Below, piece by piece: positions 49,710 to 58,967 of a stretch of 64,000 nt of DNA. Source of the stretch: Sporosarcina jiandibaonis. Lineage in GTDB: Bacteria; Bacillota; Bacilli; Bacillales_A; Planococcaceae. Both the position numbers and the translations under genes were made by a program. The DNA is taken from assembly GCF_013184495.1 (NCBI RefSeq), contig NZ_JAAOIY010000007.1, positions 62,001 to 126,000 on the forward strand. Direction: 5' to 3'. The notes beneath the pieces were generated by a model, which was not told where the DNA came from, did not search any database, and saw nothing but the letters and a program-made list of their open reading frames with translations. Position 1 is the stretch's first letter. Each line of letters starts with the position of its first letter.

Positions 49710-49874
49710 TCTACTAGCGCAGCCTCCCTGCATAATTGATGTTCCATAAAAGAGAACCCTCTTATCCGACAAATGATGAGTCGGGGCATCGATGACCACA
49801 TCAGGCTCCATGCCAATCTGCAATCCTCTATCCCCTGAAATCCGATACTCGGTGCTATGGAAGTGAATTTTAAA
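49710..49874 (-). pseudogene. Remnant of an SGNH/GDSL hydrolase gene
   Basis: On the minus strand, 55 codons without a stop encode the stretch DVVIDAPTHHLSDKRVLFYG followed by TSIMQGGCASR. This is the GDS-equivalent block of bacterial SGNH hydrolases (YGTSITQGGCASRPGMAY in relatives). The frame hits TAA one codon after ASR, where relatives continue with PGMAY, and the flanks contain further stops, although NGR-like fragments near 49580 may be more of it. No start codon or ribosome binding site remains. The gene is clearly decayed and lies just past the polysaccharide locus. Confidence 0.7.
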
Positions 49875-49900
49875 AAAAGGAAACCAGCAGTGGTTTCTAA

Positions 49901-50023
49901 TCGAGATTATGGAGACCAGGAATCAAACAGGAAGACATTCAATCTATTTGGGAAGACTTTAAAGCAGATAGAGCCCGAACTAAACAATATTCATCATTCG
50001 GTCATAGAACATTGTTATACTGA
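49901..50023 (+). pseudogene. C-terminal fragment of an unidentified gene
   Basis: In one plus-strand frame, 40 codons between two stops encode a protein-like segment ending EDFKADRARTKQYSSFGHRT and LLY. The frame has no start codon or ribosome binding site and stops 46 bp before the next gene. It looks like the end of a coding gene, but the family is not recognised. Confidence 0.35.
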
Positions 50024-50069
50024 TTATGCATTATAAAACCAATTCATGAACTCGAGGGAGGAACTCTAA

Positions 50070-50297
50070 ATGAAAAAGTTATTATCACGACGCGCAACAG
50101 AGGAAGACACGGAGAATTACGACAATGAATCGGCCACCAATACACCACGCTGGGTGAAGGTGTCTGTTATTACCGCATTCGTCCTAGTCCTACTGGTTGT
50201 CATCGTAATGTTTGCTAGCGGCGGTAAACACGGTCCTGGCCGCCATTTCCCGTCATCCAGCGACATAGAAAAAGTAGCGAAACAGCCGTGGTCATGA
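50070..50297 (+). CDS. Small single-pass membrane protein
   Basis: The 75-residue protein has a charged N-terminus (RRATEEDTENYDNE), one transmembrane helix (about residues 30-50) and a Gly/His/Pro-rich tail (GGKHGPGRHFPSSS). CGAGGGAGG 12 nt upstream supports the ATG. The stop overlaps the next start (ATGA), so the two are translationally coupled and probably form a functional pair. Family is unknown to me. Codon choice is visibly richer in G and C than the polysaccharide locus just upstream. Confidence 0.65.
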   Translation: MKKLLSRRATEEDTENYDNESATNTPRWVKVSVITAFVLVLLVVIVMFASGGKHGPGRHFPSSSDIEKVAKQPWS

Positions 50298-50785
50298 AAC
50301 CCGGCCTACGCAAGTTCGCGCTTACTGCACATATCACTTCCTCGGTCGGTTGGCTTGGCTCGGTCGTTGGTTTCCTAGCTCTTGTCGTCGCCGCTCTCGC
50401 TAGCCAGGATGCCAAGACGGTGAATGCTGCTTGGATTGCGATGGAGTTGATTGGCTGGTACGCCATCGTTCCGTTGGCCCTCGTTTCTCTACTAACCGGA
50501 CTTGTTATGTCTTTGGGTACCAAATGGGGCTTGTTAAGGCACTATTGGGTCATTTTCAAACTCGTGCTAACCATTCTATCTACCGCCGTCTTGCTACTGA
50601 ACATGCAGACAGTGAGCATTCTAGCAGATGTAGCAAAAGAGACGGGAAGTGTCGATCTCGGTGGCTTGTGGAGCGAACTCCTACATGCTGGTGTTGGTCT
50701 ACTAATTTTGCTCGTAATCACAATACTATCGGTATACAAGCCGCGGGGCACGACCCATTACGGGCGGCGTAAGCAACACAGTTGA
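50294..50785 (+). CDS. Four-helix membrane protein of the DUF2269-like type
   Basis: The 163-residue protein has four hydrophobic helices and the N-terminal motif KFALTAHITSSVGWLG, followed by ELIGWYAIVPLALVSLLTG and HYWVIFKL, a pattern widespread in predicted integral membrane proteins of actinobacteria and bacilli (DUF2269-like). Conserved His residues at the helix ends could hold a metal or heme, but this is untested. Translation is coupled to the small protein before it (start ATG in ATGA); the weak local ribosome binding site agrees. It has base use like its partner and unlike its neighbours. Confidence 0.7.
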   Translation: MKPGLRKFALTAHITSSVGWLGSVVGFLALVVAALASQDAKTVNAAWIAMELIGWYAIVPLALVSLLTGLVMSLGTKWGLLRHYWVIFKLVLTILSTAVLLLNMQTVSILADVAKETGSVDLGGLWSELLHAGVGLLILLVITILSVYKPRGTTHYGRRKQHS

Positions 50786-50788
50786 TAG

Positions 50789-51202
50789 AAAATCAATATC
50801 AGTTTCTTTTTTACATCAGCCAGTTGTATTAGTTCATGTAGGCTTTATAAATTCACTTGAATAGTTAAATTAAGAGAAGTAAGAATCTATTAGGGAGTCT
50901 CCTTTTTTAAATTTTAAAACGCCTCCTAAGGGAAAAATACCACTGATTTCCAGAATAACTGGAGATGAGTCCATGAATAGAAAATACGAAGAAAGTAGCG
51001 AAGGTGGTTTAATATCATAAATTCTTGCAGCCTTGATAAATCAATGCTATGCTTTGTTAACGCCTAAACAAAGTGAGCGATGAATATGATTCACCCTATT
51101 ATTTCCACGAAACTTTATAATTTAAAATCCCAAACCCTAGACTGAAACCAGTCTAGGGTTTTTGTTGCCTAGGGGAAAGATTTCTATTGGAGGTGTAAAT
51201 TC
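50789..51202. other. Intergenic stretch, nothing but a terminator seen
   Basis: About 410 AT-rich bases separate the membrane-protein pair from the CDF gene. No frame with a ribosome binding site or motif was found. The hairpin at 51132-51164 is the only clear element. Confidence 0.6.
51132..51164 (+). terminator. Intrinsic terminator upstream of the CDF gene
   Basis: A perfect 13-bp stem (51132-51144 with 51149-51161) with a 4-nt loop is followed by T residues. It insulates the CDF gene from upstream transcription. Confidence 0.85.
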
Positions 51203-52105
51203 ATGAGTCAAAAACCGATTGCAAACGCTCCGCTTATCGCTGTGTGGATCAGTCTGATAAGCAATATCGTATTAACCATTCTGAAGATTGTCGTAGGTAC
51301 AATTTTTCATAGTCCGGTTCTTCTCGCGGACGGTTATCATAATGCGGGGGACGTTGTAGCAAGCGCTGCAGCTTTAACTTCCATGCGTATTTCTAAGCGA
51401 CCGGCAGATGAGGATCATCCTTATGGACATGGTAAAGCAGAAGTAATAAGTTCTGCCATTGTGGCAATCATTCTAGGATTGGCCGCAATTTATATAGCTT
51501 ATGAATCTATTTCAGCTTTTTTTAATGAACCAGAAAAAGCGAGCATGATCGCCTTTGTAACTGCTGTAGTTTCTCTTGTCTGGAAGCAAGTTTTATACTT
51601 GTACACGATTCGAATTGGAAAAAAAGCCAATAGCAAAGGATTAATCGCAACAGCGTATGACCATCTTGCGGATGTGTATGCATCACTTGCGGCCGTATTG
51701 GGGATTGGACTAGCACTCATTGGAGACTTTTATCATTTTAAAATCCTAGCGTACGGAGATCCTATTGCAGGTATAATTGTCACAGTTCTAGTTTTCAAGC
51801 TTGCTTATGAAATTGGAAAAGAAGCGTTAGACACGCTTATGGAGAAAAGCGTGAGTCCGGAAAGATTGAATGATTTCACTGCCTTAATCAACTCGATTCC
51901 TGAAGTGAAACGGATAGACCGCCTGCGGGCCAGGGAGCATGGCCATTATGTCTTAGTGGATCTGCGCGTAGGTGTTCATGGCGAATTGACTGTACAAGAA
52001 GGCCATGACATCATCCGAAAAATAAAGAGAGTAATAAAAGAAAATAATCATGATGTGGATGAGGTTCTAATTCACTTAAATCCTTGGTATGATGATGAGA
52101 AATGA
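51203..52105 (+). CDS. Cation diffusion facilitator (CDF) metal exporter
   Basis: The 300-residue transporter has six membrane helices in two blocks. The metal site is formed by ADGYHNAGD in helix 2 (Asp-x-x-His-x-x-x-Asp type, His/Asp ligands) and YDHLADVYAS in helix 5. The C-terminal cytoplasmic domain (about 205-300) ends LIHLNPW, a CDF hallmark. It exports Mn2+, Zn2+ or a similar divalent cation in exchange for protons; the N-D variant of the helix 2 site suggests the MneS/Mn group, with modest certainty. TTGGAGGTG precedes the ATG. No metal riboswitch was recognised upstream. Confidence 0.9.
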   Translation: MSQKPIANAPLIAVWISLISNIVLTILKIVVGTIFHSPVLLADGYHNAGDVVASAAALTSMRISKRPADEDHPYGHGKAEVISSAIVAIILGLAAIYIAYESISAFFNEPEKASMIAFVTAVVSLVWKQVLYLYTIRIGKKANSKGLIATAYDHLADVYASLAAVLGIGLALIGDFYHFKILAYGDPIAGIIVTVLVFKLAYEIGKEALDTLMEKSVSPERLNDFTALINSIPEVKRIDRLRAREHGHYVLVDLRVGVHGELTVQEGHDIIRKIKRVIKENNHDVDEVLIHLNPWYDDEK

Positions 52106-52139
52106 TATTCTAATGCAGGCATTCTATAATAATAATTAC

Positions 52140-52175
52140 AAAAACGATTTCATCTTAGGGTGGAGTCGTTTTTAC
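52140..52175 (+). terminator. Terminator after the CDF gene
   Basis: AAAACGA (about 52141-52147) pairs with TCGTTTT (about 52165-52171) around a long loop, followed by T residues. Confidence 0.6.
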
Positions 52176-52345
52176 TATCCTCATTTTTCTTCATTTTACA
52201 AATAAAAACATGATACTTTAGTGAGGGTTGACTATTCAAAAAAATACTATAATAATTAGTAGAGGGACTATTGTGTCTATTCAGAAATCTAATATACTAA
52301 AACATTCCTATGAAAATAGTTTTAGCTACAAGAGGAGGGAGTATT

Positions 52346-54943
52346 ATGCCGCAATCAGTTCTAAAGAATCCAAAACTGCTTGTTTCTGAAGCTGCTTCCG
52401 GATTACTGCGCAGGGACCGTCTTATGACATTACTAGAGTCGGGTGTCGACAAACATTTATCTATTGTCCGTGCTCCTGCCGGATATGGAAAGACGACACT
52501 TCTTAGTCAATGGTCAGTGCGATTTATTGGCCAAACCGCATGGATTTCCTTGAATCACTCTGACAATGATCCAATTCGATTTTGGGAAAACATAGCGAAA
52601 GCGATCGGCCAGTCATTGCAAACTGATTTATATGAACGACTTCTCCCATTGTTAACCACACAACCAAGACTCCCAGTTAAACTATTTGTCGACCTAATTA
52701 GCACTGAAATTAACAAAAGCAACACAAGGGTTCAACTTATCCTCGATGATTATCAAGTCATTACGCAATCGATCATTCATCGCTCGATTGCACGATTAAT
52801 AGAACATCGTCAGAAGAACTTCCGACTGATTATCGGGAGTCAAAGTCATTTGCCGCTCCCGATAATCAGATGGAAAGCAGATTCAATTGTTCAAGAAATC
52901 ACGATTGATCAACTAAAGTTTACGTATAAGGAAACGGTACAATTTTTAAAAGAAAGTTCCATGCCAATTTTGGATTTAAATACCGTCCATGAAATTTTCA
53001 AGAAAACAGAAGGATGTCCAATGAGCATCAAATTAGTTACGAAAGTAACTGAAAATAAACAGTTAGAAGAAGTGATGAGTGAAGGCAGCAGTGGCAATAA
53101 TTCGTATGTATCCGATTATTTATTTCATGAATTAATTACTGGTTTATCGTTGCAAGAAAAGAGTTTTTTATTGAAAACGTCTATATTAAAGGTACTTGCA
53201 CCCGAAGTCTGCAAAGCGTTAACTGACGAAATAGATGTAGATACTATTCTTTCATCTTTGGAAAAAAGAGGGTACTTTATTTATGTAATGGATGAGGAGA
53301 GAAAGGATTTTCAGTATCACAACATGTTTCGCGATTTCTTAAACAAGGAATTGCGTCAACGCTATTCCAAAGAAGAAGTATCACGGTTGTTTTCAAAAGC
53401 CGCGGAAGAACTTTATAAACTAGGTGATTTTCTTAACGCCATTGAATTATCCATGCGAGGAAATATTTTTGTCGATGCAATGAAATGGATTGAAATCCAT
53501 GCGCTTGATATTTTCAAACTTGGTTATACAGAAACTCTTAAAGGTTGGATTGACTTATTATTAAAAGAGCAGCAAGAACTAAGCATTGAAATGACAACAT
53601 TATTTGCATTGGCTCATGCGATGTTACAAGATTTTGGTCGTACATTTCACATCATTGAACAATTGGAAAAGCGGCATGAAATAGATCATTGGATGGATAA
53701 CGAAGAATACAACAACGAAGCCGCAGATTTTCTAGCAATTAAAGCTTATGCTTTGCTAGTTGATCAAAATAGTATGAACACCTCACTGCGGTTAATGTTG
53801 AAGCAATCAAAGCGGGAGGCGAAGGATTCTAACTTCAATAAAATATCGATTCGATACAATGTATGGAACCTGACACTATTGCATACAAAGATTGGCGGTA
53901 AAGGGAAACTTAACTGTGAAGAAATAGAAAGCTTCTTGAATAATCATCAAACAAAGGACTATAAACGATTAATTGTGACGGGATATTATCTGGGGGTGTA
54001 CGCTGAAAAGTTGGTGGAATGGAATCGAAGCGAAGAGGCCTTGCTTGTCATAAAAGAGGCAATCAAAATTGGGAGAAGTTTTCGAGATTCTGGTCTGGTG
54101 ATTCCGATGTTTGTATTAAAGTGTCGGATTGAAATCACTAAACAAGATTATGCAGAAGCACAGCACTATTTGGAAAAAGCGAAATCTTATGCACTAAACA
54201 AAGATGAACCTCACTGGGTGGATTTACTTCTATTAATGGAAGCAACAATCTTTATTCAACAGGATAAACTTGCAATAGCAGAAGAAAAACTCGCCGCAGC
54301 AAAAGCAAATGAATACATTGGTGGCATCGAAAACGAATTTTGGTGGTTTGTCCATGTTCGATTACTTATTAAAAAGAAAGACTTTGAAACAGGATTACAA
54401 TTGGTCGAACAATTAAAAGCTCGTGCGTATGAAGAAGAACAAATCTCTTTAATAATAGAATCTTCTTTATTGGAAGCGACACTTCATAAGTTGAACGGAA
54501 ATAATAGACAAGCGCTCGATATGCTAAATGAAGCCTTGAAATTCGGGAATCGTTATGGATATATAAGAATGTTCCTAAATGAGAGCGAAATCTATCCTTT
54601 GATGGAAAGGTATATCGAACTAAGAAGAGAGCGTCATATTCCATCCTGGAGTTCGATTCCCTTGGATTACGTTGAACGTATAATGAATATTTCCAAAGAA
54701 GAACAGTCTGCATCCGGATTGGTCGTTGAAAAGAAAAATCCGCTCCATGGGCTGACACCTCGAGAACTTGAAGTTTTGAAATTATTAACAACAGGCTTGT
54801 CGAACCGGAAAATTGCTGACGAGTTGTTTTTATCGCCTGGAACAGTTCGTATCTACTTATCCAATATTTATGCAAAACTACAAGTGAAATCCAGAACGCA
54901 GGCCGTAATTATTGCAAATGCACTATCGTTAGAACAGCATTGA
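52346..54943 (+). CDS. MalT-like LuxR family transcriptional activator (STAND ATPase)
   Basis: The 865-residue regulator has an N-terminal STAND NTPase domain with Walker A RAPAGYGKTTL (about residue 50) and Walker B LILDDYQ, a winged-helix part, a long helical TPR-like region (about 350-790), and a C-terminal LuxR helix-turn-helix LTPRELEVLKLLTTGLSNRK. MalT-type proteins bind a small inducer, oligomerise with ATP and activate transcription. AGGAGGGAG favours ATG 52346 over an in-frame start at 52310. It is not next to an evident carbohydrate operon, so the target and inducer are unknown. A strong hairpin follows. Confidence 0.88.
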   Translation: MPQSVLKNPKLLVSEAASGLLRRDRLMTLLESGVDKHLSIVRAPAGYGKTTLLSQWSVRFIGQTAWISLNHSDNDPIRFWENIAKAIGQSLQTDLYERLLPLLTTQPRLPVKLFVDLISTEINKSNTRVQLILDDYQVITQSIIHRSIARLIEHRQKNFRLIIGSQSHLPLPIIRWKADSIVQEITIDQLKFTYKETVQFLKESSMPILDLNTVHEIFKKTEGCPMSIKLVTKVTENKQLEEVMSEGSSGNNSYVSDYLFHELITGLSLQEKSFLLKTSILKVLAPEVCKALTDEIDVDTILSSLEKRGYFIYVMDEERKDFQYHNMFRDFLNKELRQRYSKEEVSRLFSKAAEELYKLGDFLNAIELSMRGNIFVDAMKWIEIHALDIFKLGYTETLKGWIDLLLKEQQELSIEMTTLFALAHAMLQDFGRTFHIIEQLEKRHEIDHWMDNEEYNNEAADFLAIKAYALLVDQNSMNTSLRLMLKQSKREAKDSNFNKISIRYNVWNLTLLHTKIGGKGKLNCEEIESFLNNHQTKDYKRLIVTGYYLGVYAEKLVEWNRSEEALLVIKEAIKIGRSFRDSGLVIPMFVLKCRIEITKQDYAEAQHYLEKAKSYALNKDEPHWVDLLLLMEATIFIQQDKLAIAEEKLAAAKANEYIGGIENEFWWFVHVRLLIKKKDFETGLQLVEQLKARAYEEEQISLIIESSLLEATLHKLNGNNRQALDMLNEALKFGNRYGYIRMFLNESEIYPLMERYIELRRERHIPSWSSIPLDYVERIMNISKEEQSASGLVVEKKNPLHGLTPRELEVLKLLTTGLSNRKIADELFLSPGTVRIYLSNIYAKLQVKSRTQAVIIANALSLEQH

Positions 54944-54997
54944 AATAAAATCATTGTCAGAAGTTGAGCCTAAACGTTTTCAATTAATAGGTAAACA

Positions 54998-55037
54998 AAC
55001 GAGCAATTCCACATGAATATGGAATTGCTCGTTTTAT
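54998..55037. terminator. Bidirectional terminator between convergent genes
   Basis: A 14-bp stem (about 54998-55011 with 55020-55034) with an 8-nt loop is followed by TTTT on the plus strand and by T residues on the minus strand. It serves both the MalT-like gene and the collagen-like gene. Confidence 0.85.
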
Positions 55038-55040
55038 TAC

Positions 55041-55631
55041 TTAATAACAGCTAAATCTATCTATATTATCCAAGTCAATCCCCATGTATACCCATCTTCT
55101 TTGTCTGCTGCGCCATCTCCAACCCGCTACTGATCTTCGACCGACAAAAACCGGTAAGAACCAGAATCCTTGCCTTCTTGAAAGCCAGATGAAAGTGAAG
55201 CGGTATAAGCAGCCTCTAATTGCACCGGGATCTACGGCGAATAGTTGCGTACTAGGATAGGTTGGCGTAGTACTAGGTGGTGCAGATCTAGGAGGTTGGG
55301 ATCCTCCTTGCTGTCCTGGTGGAAAATCAGGTCTTCCTTGTCCTGGCGGGAATCCAGGACCTCCTTGCCCCGGCGGAAATCCGGGAATACCTTGCCCTGG
55401 TGGAAATCCGGGTCTTCCTTGCCCTGGTGAAAATCCAGACATTCCTTGCCAAGATGGATATCCAGGCATTTCGTATCCATAACCTCCTTGCCCCATTGAG
55501 TATCCGGGCATCCCATATTCGGGCGAAAATCCAGATCTTCCTGGTTCATACATATCTTGATCGTCATATCCATCGGGTAATCGCGGATACCATTGTTCTG
55601 CATCAAAATCTTCTGATCCTCTGTTTACCAT
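55041..55631 (-). CDS. Gly/Pro-rich collagen-like repeat protein with conserved aromatic C-terminus
   Basis: The 196-residue protein has an acidic Tyr-rich N-terminus, a block of four to five 9-residue repeats of the form PGFPPGQGR (about residues 64-108), a Ser/Pro/Thr linker and a basic aromatic C-terminal domain (about 130-196; FIWLSRRQGFWFLPVFVGRR and GIDLDNIDRFSC). I recall similar C-terminal domains in spore-associated hypothetical proteins of bacilli. No signal peptide is present. AAGGAGAG precedes ATG 55631, and a sporulation-like -10 element lies 31 bp upstream, so a coat or exosporium role is suspected but unproven. Confidence 0.65.
   Translation of the reverse strand: MVNRGSEDFDAEQWYPRLPDGYDDQDMYEPGRSGFSPEYGMPGYSMGQGGYGYEMPGYPSWQGMSGFSPGQGRPGFPPGQGIPGFPPGQGGPGFPPGQGRPDFPPGQQGGSQPPRSAPPSTTPTYPSTQLFAVDPGAIRGCLYRFTFIWLSRRQGFWFLPVFVGRRSVAGWRWRSRQRRWVYMGIDLDNIDRFSCY
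55308..55442 (-). repeat. Tandem 27-bp coding repeat
   Basis: The repeat encodes GFPPGQG-type 9-residue units with Arg, Ile or Gly in the variable position. About five copies are in tandem inside the collagen-like gene, so slippage in copy number is likely between strains. Confidence 0.75.
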
Positions 55632-55661
55632 TACAATTCTCTCCTTCCAAGCGATTCTACC

Positions 55662-55670
55662 TAGTGTATG
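55662..55670 (-). promoter_or_regulatory. Candidate sporulation sigma (SigE/SigK) -10 element
   Basis: CATACACTA on the minus strand matches the SigE -10 (CATACAMT) and the SigK -10 (CATANNNTA). The -35 region is not a good match to either. A start near 55655 would give a leader of about 24 nt with the ribosome binding site in it. Confidence 0.4.
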
Positions 55671-56007
55671 CAACAATATTAGACAGCGATTGGACTTTTT
55701 TGTTTTTAAAACTTTATCGGTTTTCGACTGTCTAATGGACAGAAACGCGGAAGAGCACTAGGACGACAAAGGTCCCGACTCGCAAGCAAAATCTATTAAG
55801 TGCAAGCAGATGGTCATCTAGTGCAAGGAAACCACCCCCGACTGCAAGAAAATTAACACCGCAGACAACCCAACAATCTACCCCCGAAAACGCTTCACCA
55901 CGCTGACACAGCGCACTGTTAGCACAGACTAAACTTTCGCAATAATCATTTTAAAAGCATTTTCATCGTGTAAGATGGAAGTAGAACTTAAATTGGGGGG
56001 AGTTAAT
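55671..56007. other. Region upstream of hutU, no element identified with confidence
   Basis: The roughly 340 bases between the collagen-like gene promoter and hutU contain C-rich, non-coding-looking sequence. TAAGAT (55971-55976) may be a -10 box for hutU but lacks a convincing -35. No cre or HutP hairpin was recognised. Confidence 0.45.
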
Positions 56008-57684
56008 ATGGGAAAAGCATCTGAAAAAATCATGAGGTACCGGGGAAGCGAATTGAATACGAAAGGTTGGCAACAAGAAGCTGCACTTCGCATGTTAATG
56101 AATAATTTAGACGAAGAAGTGGCGGAGCATCCGGATGAGCTAGTCGTTTACGGGGGGATTGGAAAAGCGGCGCGAAACTGGGAGTCGTTTGACGCGATTG
56201 TTCGTTCACTTAAAGAACTTGAAAATGATGAAACTTTGCTCGTGCAATCCGGAAAACCGGTCGCGATTTTCAAATCGCATACAGACGCACCGAAAGTATT
56301 GATCGCAAACTCGAATCTCGTCCCCGCGTATGCGAATTGGGAAACGTTCCACGAACTCGATAAAAAAGGGTTGATGATGTACGGGCAAATGACCGCGGGT
56401 AGCTGGATCTATATCGGATCACAAGGAATTGTCCAGGGAACATATGAAACGTTCGCTGAACTCGCGAAACAACATTTCGGTGAGTCGTTAAAAGGAACGA
56501 TTACATTAACAGCAGGCCTCGGCGGCATGGGCGGGGCGCAACCACTCGCGGTAACGATGGCTGGCGGGGTTTGTATCGGCATAGAAGTTGATGAAACACG
56601 TATCGACCGCCGTATCGAAACGCGCTACACGGACGTGAAAACCGATTCATTAGATGAAGCAATTCGATTAGCGGAAGAAGCTAAAGTGAAAGGGGAAGCG
56701 TTGTCGATTGGCCTATTAGGAAATGCATCGGATATTTTACCAGAAATGATCGCTCGTGGGTTTATTCCAGACGTGCTCACAGATCAGACATCGGCTCATG
56801 ATCCATTAAATGGCTATATTCCTTCCGGCATGTCGCTTGAAGAAGCAGCAAAACTTCGGCAAGAGAATCCAGAAGAATATGTAAAGAAATCAAAAGCTTC
56901 AATGGCGAGCCATGTTGAATCGATGCTCGCGATGATGGACCTGGGTGCAATTACATTTGACTACGGCAATAACATCCGCCAAGTCGCAAAAGATGAGGGC
57001 GTCACACGTGCATTCGATTTTCCGGGATTCGTTCCCGCTTATATTCGCCCGCAGTTTTGTGAAGGTAAAGGACCATTTCGTTGGGTCGCGTTATCGGGTG
57101 ATCCGGAAGACATTTACAAAACAGATGAAGTGATTTTACGCGAGTTTAGTGTAAACAGACATTTATGCAACTGGATTCGCATGGCTCAGGAGAAAATCGA
57201 GTTCCAAGGACTGCCTTCAAGAATTTGCTGGCTGGGGTACGGAGAACGTGCTCGATTCGGAAAAATTATTAATGACATGGTCGCTTCGGGCGAATTAAGT
57301 GCACCGATTGTCATCGGACGCGATCATCTTGACTCGGGTTCAGTCGCATCTCCGAACCGCGAAACGGAATCGATGAAAGACGGCTCGGACGCAGTTGCCG
57401 ATTGGCCGATTTTAAATGCAATGATCAATGCAGTCGGCGGCGCGACTTGGGTTTCAGTTCATCACGGCGGCGGGGTCGGCATGGGGTATTCCATTCATGC
57501 GGGAATGGTCATCGTTGCAGATGGAACGATAGAAGCGGAAGCCCGAATCGAACGCGTATTGACGACTGACCCAGGTATGGGAATCGTTCGTCATGTTGAC
57601 GCGGGTTATAATCTCGCAGAAAAAACAGCACGCGAGAAGGGCGTCAACATTCCGATGATGGCTAAAGGAGTTGAACAAAAATGA
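56008..57684 (+). CDS. hutU: Urocanate hydratase
   Basis: The enzyme, about 558 residues, uses NAD+ to hydrate urocanate to imidazolone propionate in histidine degradation. The [18 protein letters not shown] dinucleotide-binding region and the C-terminal active-site and substrate segment around [17 protein letters not shown] are present; the conserved Cys lies in [25 protein letters not shown] 7 nt upstream supports ATG 56008; an earlier in-frame ATG (55975) lies before it. The stop overlaps hutI by four bases. Confidence 0.96.
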   Translation: MGKASEKIMRYRGSELNTKGWQQEAALRMLMNNLDEEVAEHPDELVVYGGIGKAARNWESFDAIVRSLKELENDETLLVQSGKPVAIFKSHTDAPKVLIANSNLVPAYANWETFHELDKKGLMMYGQMTAGSWIYIGSQGIVQGTYETFAELAKQHFGESLKGTITLTAGLGGMGGAQPLAVTMAGGVCIGIEVDETRIDRRIETRYTDVKTDSLDEAIRLAEEAKVKGEALSIGLLGNASDILPEMIARGFIPDVLTDQTSAHDPLNGYIPSGMSLEEAAKLRQENPEEYVKKSKASMASHVESMLAMMDLGAITFDYGNNIRQVAKDEGVTRAFDFPGFVPAYIRPQFCEGKGPFRWVALSGDPEDIYKTDEVILREFSVNRHLCNWIRMAQEKIEFQGLPSRICWLGYGERARFGKIINDMVASGELSAPIVIGRDHLDSGSVASPNRETESMKDGSDAVADWPILNAMINAVGGATWVSVHHGGGVGMGYSIHAGMVIVADGTIEAEARIERVLTTDPGMGIVRHVDAGYNLAEKTAREKGVNIPMMAKGVEQK

Positions 57685-58940
57685 AATCAATCGTTTGGAT
57701 AAAACACGCGTCACAACTCGCAACACTCGCACAAAACTCAGAAGGCCCGCGAATTAAAGAAGCGATGAATGAATTATCGATTATCGAAGACGGCAGCGTT
57801 TGGATAGAAGACGGGGTAATAAAAGCAGTCGGAACAACGACTGAACTTGAAAGAAAATTCAATGACCGCGCGCATGAAGCCGAAATTACAGACGCATCTG
57901 GCCATCTTGTCACACCGGGACTCGTCGACCCGCATACGCATGTCGCTTACGGTGGAAGCCGCGAACGTGAATTCGAAATGCGTCTCGAAGGCGCAACGTA
58001 TATGGATATCATGAATGCAGGCGGCGGAATCCACGCGACGACTCGAATGACGCGAGAAGCGTCGGAAGATGAGTTAGTCGAGCAATCGAAAAAACGACTA
58101 GACTCATTTTTACAACACGGTGTAACGACGGTTGAAGGAAAAAGCGGTTACGGACTCGATTTGGAAAATGAACTGAAGCAACTTCGTGTGATGAAACGGC
58201 TTCAAGATGAACACCCGATAGATCTCGTTCCTACATTTATGGGGGCGCACGCTGTTCCGACAGATTATAAAGGTCGCGAAGAAGAATTTGTCGAGCTCAT
58301 TATCGACGAAATGCTTCCAGCCGTTGCCGATGAAAAACTAGCTGTCTTCAATGACGTCTTTTGTGAAGTCGGCGTGTTTACCCCTGAACAGTCGGAACGT
58401 ATTTTAGAAGCTGGAAAAATGTACGGCTTAATACCAAAAATTCATGCGGATGAAATCGAACCATATGGCGGCGCAGAATTAGCTGCGAAAGTAGGCGCGA
58501 TTTCAGCAGAGCATTTATTGAAAGCGTCCGATGATGGTATTACGGCAATGGCGGATGCCGGAACAATCGCTTGTTTATTGCCAGCAACGGCTTTATTCCT
58601 ACGGGAAGAGGCGGCCAAGGGGCGTAAAATGATTGACGAAGGGGTACCCGTCGCGATTTCAACAGACTGTAATCCCGGTTCTTCCCCGACAACATCGATG
58701 CCGCTCGTCATGAATTTAGCGTGCATTTCAATGAGACTAACACCTGCCGAAGCTTTGACGGCGGCAACCTATAATGCGGCATGCGCGATTCAAATGGAGA
58801 ATAAGACCGGCTCGCTTGAAGTTGGAAAACAAGGCGATGTCGTGCTTTGGGATATTTCAAATTACCAAGAGTTGCAATATTTATTCGGAGTCAATCATGT
58901 GAAAACCGTCTGGAAAAAAGGCGTAAAAGTAGTTGGCTGA
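57681..58940 (+). CDS. hutI: Imidazolonepropionase
   Basis: The 419-residue amidohydrolase cleaves imidazolone propionate to formiminoglutamate. The metal-binding HxH is in [15 protein letters not shown], a further histidine in [13 protein letters not shown], and the metal Asp in [11 protein letters not shown]. It starts with ATG overlapping the hutU stop (ATGA), and hutH follows after 27 bp, consistent with one transcript. Confidence 0.95.
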   Translation: MKSIVWIKHASQLATLAQNSEGPRIKEAMNELSIIEDGSVWIEDGVIKAVGTTTELERKFNDRAHEAEITDASGHLVTPGLVDPHTHVAYGGSREREFEMRLEGATYMDIMNAGGGIHATTRMTREASEDELVEQSKKRLDSFLQHGVTTVEGKSGYGLDLENELKQLRVMKRLQDEHPIDLVPTFMGAHAVPTDYKGREEEFVELIIDEMLPAVADEKLAVFNDVFCEVGVFTPEQSERILEAGKMYGLIPKIHADEIEPYGGAELAAKVGAISAEHLLKASDDGITAMADAGTIACLLPATALFLREEAAKGRKMIDEGVPVAISTDCNPGSSPTTSMPLVMNLACISMRLTPAEALTAATYNAACAIQMENKTGSLEVGKQGDVVLWDISNYQELQYLFGVNHVKTVWKKGVKVVG

Positions 58941-58967
58941 TGAAATTAGAATAAAGGGTGGGTTTTC

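Noticed and set aside
51132-51202. Mn-sensing (yybP-ykoY) riboswitch before the CDF exporter gene
   Set aside because: Only a plain terminator hairpin is present; the conserved riboswitch core was not found.
55232-55606. Long open frames on both strands over the Gly/Pro-rich repeat (a Trp/Arg-rich frame on plus and a second frame on minus)
   Set aside because: They are shadows of the repetitive coding sequence on the minus strand; none has a ribosome binding site or known motif.
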